Source: Acidobacteriota bacterium
GTDB taxonomy: Bacteria > Acidobacteriota > Thermoanaerobaculia > Gp7-AA8
Direction: 5' to 3'
DNA: 9,129 bases
Assembly (NCBI GenBank): GCA_003223695.1
Contig: QHVY01000145.1
Coordinates: forward strand, 1-9,129
A program made the position numbers and the translations under genes. The notes beneath the pieces were generated by a model. It had not been told where the DNA came from. It saw only the letters and a program-made list of their open reading frames with translations, and ran no database searches. Below, piece after piece: positions 6,014-9,129 of the stretch (the stretch's first letter is position 1; the number at the start of each line of letters is the position of its first letter).

Positions 6014-6892
6014 ATGCCAACGTTAACGATGCGCGAGTTGGCGGAGATGACGCACGGCGAAGTCGTACAAAATCCCGACGTCATCATCTCCTCCGTCGTC
6101 ATCGACAGCCGCGAAGTGAAGCCCGACTCCGCCTTCTTCGCCATCAAAGGCGAGCGTCTCGACGGACATCAATTCGTGCCGCAGGCGCTCGAGACAGCGA
6201 GGGGCGCAGTCGTCGCGCGCATCCCGGAATTTGTGGCGCGGGACAAAGGGATCGTACGCGTCGCGGACACCACAAAAGCGCTGCAGGAGCTCGCGCGCTC
6301 AATCCGAAACCGTTACAAATTTCTGCTCATCGCCATCACTGGATCGGCCGGAAAAACGACGACGAAAGAAATGATCGCCACCTTGGTGGCAACCGAGCGT
6401 CGAACCTGGAAATCGTGGGGCAACTTCAACAATCTCATCGGATGTCCCCTGTGCATCGACAACACGCCCGACGATGCGGAAGTCGTCGTCAGCGAAATGG
6501 GCATGAATCACAAAGGCGAGATCGCCCTCCTCGCCGGTCTAACACATCCCGATGTCGGTGTTTACACGAACATCGGGCCGGTGCACATCGAGTTCTTCGG
6601 CACCATCGAGAAGATTGCCGAAGCAAAGAAAGAGCTGCTGGACAATCTCGCTCCGAGCGGCACTGTCGTTCTCAATGTCGACAACGAATACGTGATGAAC
6701 ATCAGCCGCGGATTCACCGGTCGCAAGGTCACGTATGGAATTGATCACACTGCCGACTTCCGACCGGTCAGCACCGGCACAATCTGGAGAACCTGCTGGC
6801 GGCCATCGCCACTGCGCGCGCGATCGGCATTTCGTGGAACGGCATCGAGCGCGGCGTGCGCGAAGTCAAACCTGCGTATCACCGAGGAGTGA
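6014..6892 (+). CDS. murF: MurF N-terminal part (UDP-MurNAc-tripeptide:D-Ala-D-Ala ligase), broken by deletion and frameshift
   Basis: MurF adds D-Ala-D-Ala to UDP-MurNAc-tripeptide with ATP, the last cytoplasmic step before MraY. The first ~251 residues are normal MurF: substrate domain with IDSREVKPDSAFFAIKGERLDGH (30-52), P-loop GSAGKTTT at 110-117, WGNFNNLIGCPL (135-146), SEMGMNHKGEI (160-170) and TNIGPVHIEFFGTIE (185-199). After YGIDHTADFRP the reading goes out of frame; the last ~41 residues to the TGA at 6890 are nonsense in family terms. The rest of the gene continues in another frame from about 6778. ATG 6014 is supported by GGAGG at 6004-6008. If the break is real, this piece lacks the D-Ala-D-Ala-side domain and could not be a full ligase. 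Confidence 0.88.
   Translation: MPTLTMRELAEMTHGEVVQNPDVIISSVVIDSREVKPDSAFFAIKGERLDGHQFVPQALETARGAVVARIPEFVARDKGIVRVADTTKALQELARSIRNRYKFLLIAITGSAGKTTTKEMIATLVATERRTWKSWGNFNNLIGCPLCIDNTPDDAEVVVSEMGMNHKGEIALLAGLTHPDVGVYTNIGPVHIEFFGTIEKIAEAKKELLDNLAPSGTVVLNVDNEYVMNISRGFTGRKVTYGIDHTADFRPVSTGTIWRTCWRPSPLRARSAFRGTASSAACAKSNLRITEE
6763..6778 (+). other. Frameshift and deletion junction in murF
   Basis: Frame changes from that of 6014 to that of 7332 here, a net loss of 3n+1 bases. In intact MurF the ADFR-type motif and the GRHN motif are about 30 residues apart (33 in E. coli as I recall it); here only about five residues fit between them. Some 25-30 residues (roughly 75-90 bases) of central-domain beta structure are therefore missing. 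ACCGG occurs on both sides (6763-6767 and 6773-6777). Confidence 0.75.
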
Positions 6893-7332
6893 TGATTCCG
6901 TGGCGAGGGGCGACGTTGTACGACGACTCCTACAACTCGAATCCGTATGCGCTTTCGCGTGCGCTTTCCTTGCTGCAACAAGCGGATGTGCACGGCCGGC
7001 GGATCGCGGTCATCGGTGACATGCTGGAGCTCGGCGAACGTGAGCTCGAGTATCACTACGAAGCCGGCCGCGAAATCCCGAACGCTGTCGACATCGTCGT
7101 CGCCGTCGGCCGTCGCAGCGAGGCACTCCTCGACGGCGCCCGTCACGCTGGCTTCAGCGACGAGCGGCTGTACCACTTCGACGATGCGGAAGCCGCCGCC
7201 GCCTTTCTCCAAACGTTCATCCGCCGCGGCGATCTCGTTCTCGTGAAAGCGTCGCGAGGAATTGGCCTCGACAAGATCGTCACGAAATTACAAGCCGACC
7301 GCGAACCACGGACTGCGGAGCGCGAAGCGTAA
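6778..7332 (+). pseudogene. murF: MurF C-terminal part, shifted frame relative to its start
   Basis: Begins with HNLENLLAAIATARAIGISW, the helix after the conserved H-N of Mur ligases, then VREVKPAYHRG, LYDDSYNSNPYALSRAL (the DDSYNSNP motif of the third domain), VIGDMLELGERELEYH and LVKASRGIGLDKIV, ending at TAA 7330-7332. All are expected MurF C-terminal features, in order. Together with the N-terminal part the gene would be about 439 residues, short by the missing junction segment. No start codon precedes 6778 in this frame in a sensible place; the first good start is ATG 6892, which overlaps the TGA of the upper frame (TGATG) and has GAGGAG at 6884-6889. A separate 146-residue C-terminal domain is thus translatable in principle, but sequencing or assembly error is at least as likely. 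The tail ADREPRTAEREA is low complexity. Confidence 0.85.
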
Positions 7333-8420
7333 TGCTGTACTACCTGCTGTACCCGCTGCGAAACATGATCTCCGGATTCAACGTCTTCCGGTACATCACG
7401 TTTCGCACGGCCTGGGCCGCCCTCACCGCCCTGGTCATCTCCTTCATCCTCGGACCGTGGCTGATCGAGCGCATGCGGCAGATCAAGCTCGGTCAATTCA
7501 TTCGCGAGGAAGGGCCGAAATCGCATCAGCAGAAAGCAGGAACGCCAACGATGGGTGGGATCCTGATCAACGTCGCGATCCTGATTCCGACGCTGCTCTG
7601 GGCGGACGTGCTCAATCCCTACATCTGGATCGTGCTGTTCGTGACGTTTGCAAATGGCGCGATCGGCTTCGTCGATGACTACCGCAAGCTGATCAAACGC
7701 CGCAACCTCGGCCTGACGGCGAAACAAAAATTCTCGATGCAGATTGCGGTCGCGCTCGCGGCCGGACTGGCGATCGCGTATCTTCCCAGCATTCATAACA
7801 ATTATTCGACAGTATTAACGTTTCCATTTTTCAAGACCCTGCACGTCAACCTCGGGTTTCTGTACATCCCATTCCTTATCGTGGTGATCGTCGGCGCATC
7901 GAATGCCGTGAATCTGACGGATGGGCTCGACGGACTGGCGATTGGGACAACGCTCATCGCCGCGGTCACGTACACGATCCTCACCTACGCGGCCGGCAAC
8001 TTCCGCGTCGCCGATTACCTTCGCATTGCCTGGGTGCCGCAGGCGGGCGAGCTGGCTGTTTTCTGCGGGGCGATGGTCGGCGCGTCGCTTGGATTTCTCT
8101 GGTTCAACGCGCATCCCGCGGAGATTTTCATGGGCGATGTCGGCTCGCTCGCGTTAGGCGGAGCGATCGGCTGCATCGCGGTCATGATCAAACAGGAAAT
8201 TCTTCTGATCTTCGTCGGCGGACTGTTCGTCGTCGAGGCGGTCTCCGTCATTTTGCAGGTGGCGTCATTCAAGCTGACCGGCCGCCGCATTTTCAAAATG
8301 TCGCCGCTGCATCATCACTTCGAGCTCGCCGGCTGGCGGGAGACGAAAGTGGTCGTGCGATTCTGGATCATCGCCATCATTTTTGCGTTGCTGAGTCTTT
8401 CGACACTGAAACTTCGATGA
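7332..8420 (+). CDS. mraY: MraY, phospho-MurNAc-pentapeptide translocase
   Basis: Complete at 362 residues, normal for MraY. The integral membrane enzyme transfers phospho-MurNAc-pentapeptide from UDP to undecaprenyl phosphate, giving lipid I. Around ten hydrophobic spans are visible. Conserved motifs: GPKSHQQKAGTPTMGG at 61-76, catalytic D115-D116 in GFVDDY, NLTDGLDGLA at 194-203 with D197 and D200, FMGDVGSLALGG at 266-277 with D269, and PLHHHFELAGW at 325-335. The ATG at 7332 overlaps the murF TAA (TAATG), so coupling with the end of murF is likely; GGAG at 7317-7320 is the nearest ribosome binding site. MraY is intact although murF before it is broken, which argues against decay of the whole operon. 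Confidence 0.97.
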   Translation: MLYYLLYPLRNMISGFNVFRYITFRTAWAALTALVISFILGPWLIERMRQIKLGQFIREEGPKSHQQKAGTPTMGGILINVAILIPTLLWADVLNPYIWIVLFVTFANGAIGFVDDYRKLIKRRNLGLTAKQKFSMQIAVALAAGLAIAYLPSIHNNYSTVLTFPFFKTLHVNLGFLYIPFLIVVIVGASNAVNLTDGLDGLAIGTTLIAAVTYTILTYAAGNFRVADYLRIAWVPQAGELAVFCGAMVGASLGFLWFNAHPAEIFMGDVGSLALGGAIGCIAVMIKQEILLIFVGGLFVVEAVSVILQVASFKLTGRRIFKMSPLHHHFELAGWRETKVVVRFWIIAIIFALLSLSTLKLR

Positions 8421-8423
8421 GCA

Positions 8424-8519
8424 TGTCATTCCGAGCGGAGCGAGGAATCGGTGTGGGTGTGTGGCGCGAGTATCGTACCGCCCAACCCACACCGCTCCCT
8501 CGCTACGCTCGGGATGACA
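8424..8519. repeat. Long imperfect hairpin repeat between mraY and murD
   Basis: Arms 8424-8458 and 8485-8519 are complementary at 31 of 35 positions around a 26-nt loop, in which GGCG (8463-8466) can pair with CGCC (8479-8482). The left arm begins TGTCATTCCGAGCGGAGCGA, a type of dispersed palindromic repeat common in some environmental bacteria, notably acidobacteria as I recall. No T-run follows, so it is not a classical terminator. It ends 8 nt before the murD ATG and may reduce or time murD expression. It fills nearly the whole mraY-murD gap. Confidence 0.88.
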
Positions 8520-8526
8520 AAAGATC

Positions 8527-9129
8527 ATGAGCAAGTACCTGGTGGTGGGAGCGGGCAAGTCGGGCGTGGCGTCGGCGAATTTTCTCGCTGGCCGCGGCGA
8601 AGAGGTGTCACTCACCGACAGCAATCCGCATCCTGACGTGCCGTATCCGATCGACGAGCGTGTTCGACGCTTTTTCGGCTATCAGGATGAATCCGCGCTG
8701 AATGGCGCGACGACGATCGTCGTCAGCCCCGGCGTGCCGCTGACGATTCCGCTGCTGCAGCGCGCGGCGGCGTTGACGATTCCGGTGATCGGCGAGATCG
8801 AGCTGGCGTATCGCTTCTTGAAGGGAACGGTCGTCGCTGTCACTGGCTCGAACGGAAAATCGACAACGACAACGCTGATCGGCGAGATCCTCAAAGTCGC
8901 CGGCTGGCAGCCGATCGTCGCCGGAAACATAGGACAGCCGCTGATCGCTTCACTCGATCTGGATAAGCCGCGAACGTACGTCCTCGAGCTTTCGTCATTT
9001 CAGCTCGAAAGCGTGGAGACGTTCCATGCGAATGTTGCTCTGCTGCTGAACGTCACGCCCGATCACATGGATCGCTATCCGAATTTCGATGCGTACGCAG
9101 CGGCGAAGTACCGGATCTTTCGCAATCAG
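8527..9129 (+). CDS. murD: MurD, UDP-MurNAc-L-Ala:D-Glu ligase, N-terminal part (cut by window end)
   Basis: The first 201 residues are visible and the frame is open to the end. MurD adds D-glutamate to UDP-MurNAc-L-Ala with ATP in the cytoplasm. Visible: dinucleotide-fold-like VVGAGKSGVASANFLAGRG at 6-24, LTDSN at 29-33, VVSPGVPLTIPLL (58-70), P-loop GSNGKSTTT at about 106-114, GNIGQPL (137-143), ELSSFQLE (155-162) and NVTPDHMDRY (175-184), followed by YAAAKYRIF where the lysine is expected to be carbamylated. ATG at 8527 gives the standard N-terminus; the ribosome binding site is weak (only GGGAT and AAAAGA near), and the hairpin repeat lies just upstream. MurD after mraY is the standard dcw order. 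Confidence 0.95.
   Translation, partial: MSKYLVVGAGKSGVASANFLAGRGEEVSLTDSNPHPDVPYPIDERVRRFFGYQDESALNGATTIVVSPGVPLTIPLLQRAAALTIPVIGEIELAYRFLKGTVVAVTGSNGKSTTTTLIGEILKVAGWQPIVAGNIGQPLIASLDLDKPRTYVLELSSFQLESVETFHANVALLLNVTPDHMDRYPNFDAYAAAKYRIFRNQ

Noticed and set aside
5748..6026. Open frame from GTG overlapping the murE stop, 92 codons, with a hydrophobic MKLLLKLL start.
   Set aside because: It covers the candidate promoter and, in its second half, merely translates the palindromic repeat (SVAAGFSPLIGGLKAAAT); no family resemblance and no ribosome binding site.
6735..6892. Programmed ribosomal frameshift in murF.
   Set aside because: No slippery run is visible, and the missing ~25-30 residues cannot be restored by a shift alone.
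8424..8519. Rho-independent terminator after mraY.
   Set aside because: Stem is long with a 26-nt loop and no T-run follows; murD continues the operon on the same strand.
1..9129. CRISPR array, tRNA/rRNA genes, integrase or toxin-antitoxin module.
   Set aside because: No regularly spaced direct repeats with unique spacers, no RNA gene signatures and no such proteins were seen.

Overview
The window is the 5' part of a dcw (division and cell wall) cluster. All genes are on the + strand, in the classical order mraZ, rsmH (mraW), ftsL, ftsI, murE, murF, mraY, murD (cut by the window end). Upstream is the 3' end of an unrelated gene of the Uma2 nuclease-like family. The organism is a GC-rich bacterium with a meso-diaminopimelate type cell wall, since MurE carries the DNPR motif. 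A C-terminal PASTA-like segment on FtsI, an Uma2 gene and many imperfect palindromic repeats fit Acidobacteriota or a neighbouring phylum. That placement is an inference and is not proved by anything here.

Layout: 1-285 is the Uma2 C-terminus. 286-394 is the control region of the cluster, with a TATAAT box and 10-bp-spaced AAGTGG repeats that look like MraZ operator boxes. 395-1763 holds mraZ and rsmH. 1764-1928 is a G-rich spacer bounded by a 24-bp inverted repeat. 1929-5751 holds ftsL, ftsI and murE, which overlap by ATGA at both junctions. 5752-6013 is a spacer with a candidate promoter and a three-stem palindromic repeat. 6014-7332 is murF, which is broken: one deletion removes part of the central domain and shifts the frame. 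7332-8420 is mraY. 8421-8526 is a long hairpin repeat. 8527 to the end is the N-terminal part of murD.

The genes work together in one pathway. MurE, MurF and MurD add L-Ala/D-Glu/DAP/D-Ala-D-Ala residues to UDP-MurNAc in the cytoplasm (MurD first, then MurE, then MurF). MraY moves the product onto undecaprenyl phosphate to make lipid I. FtsI cross-links peptidoglycan at the septum, and FtsL belongs to the FtsQLB complex that activates septal synthesis. RsmH methylates 16S rRNA, and MraZ probably represses the whole cluster.

I did not find a new multi-gene system. The notable signals are: (1) at least five palindromic or tandem repeat elements placed in or between these essential genes, two of them read as protein (a murE domain-1 loop and the FtsL tail); (2) two copies of one repeat family, in murE and before murF, in opposite orientation; (3) the deletion plus frameshift in murF; and (4) a clear MraZ box overlapping the promoter.
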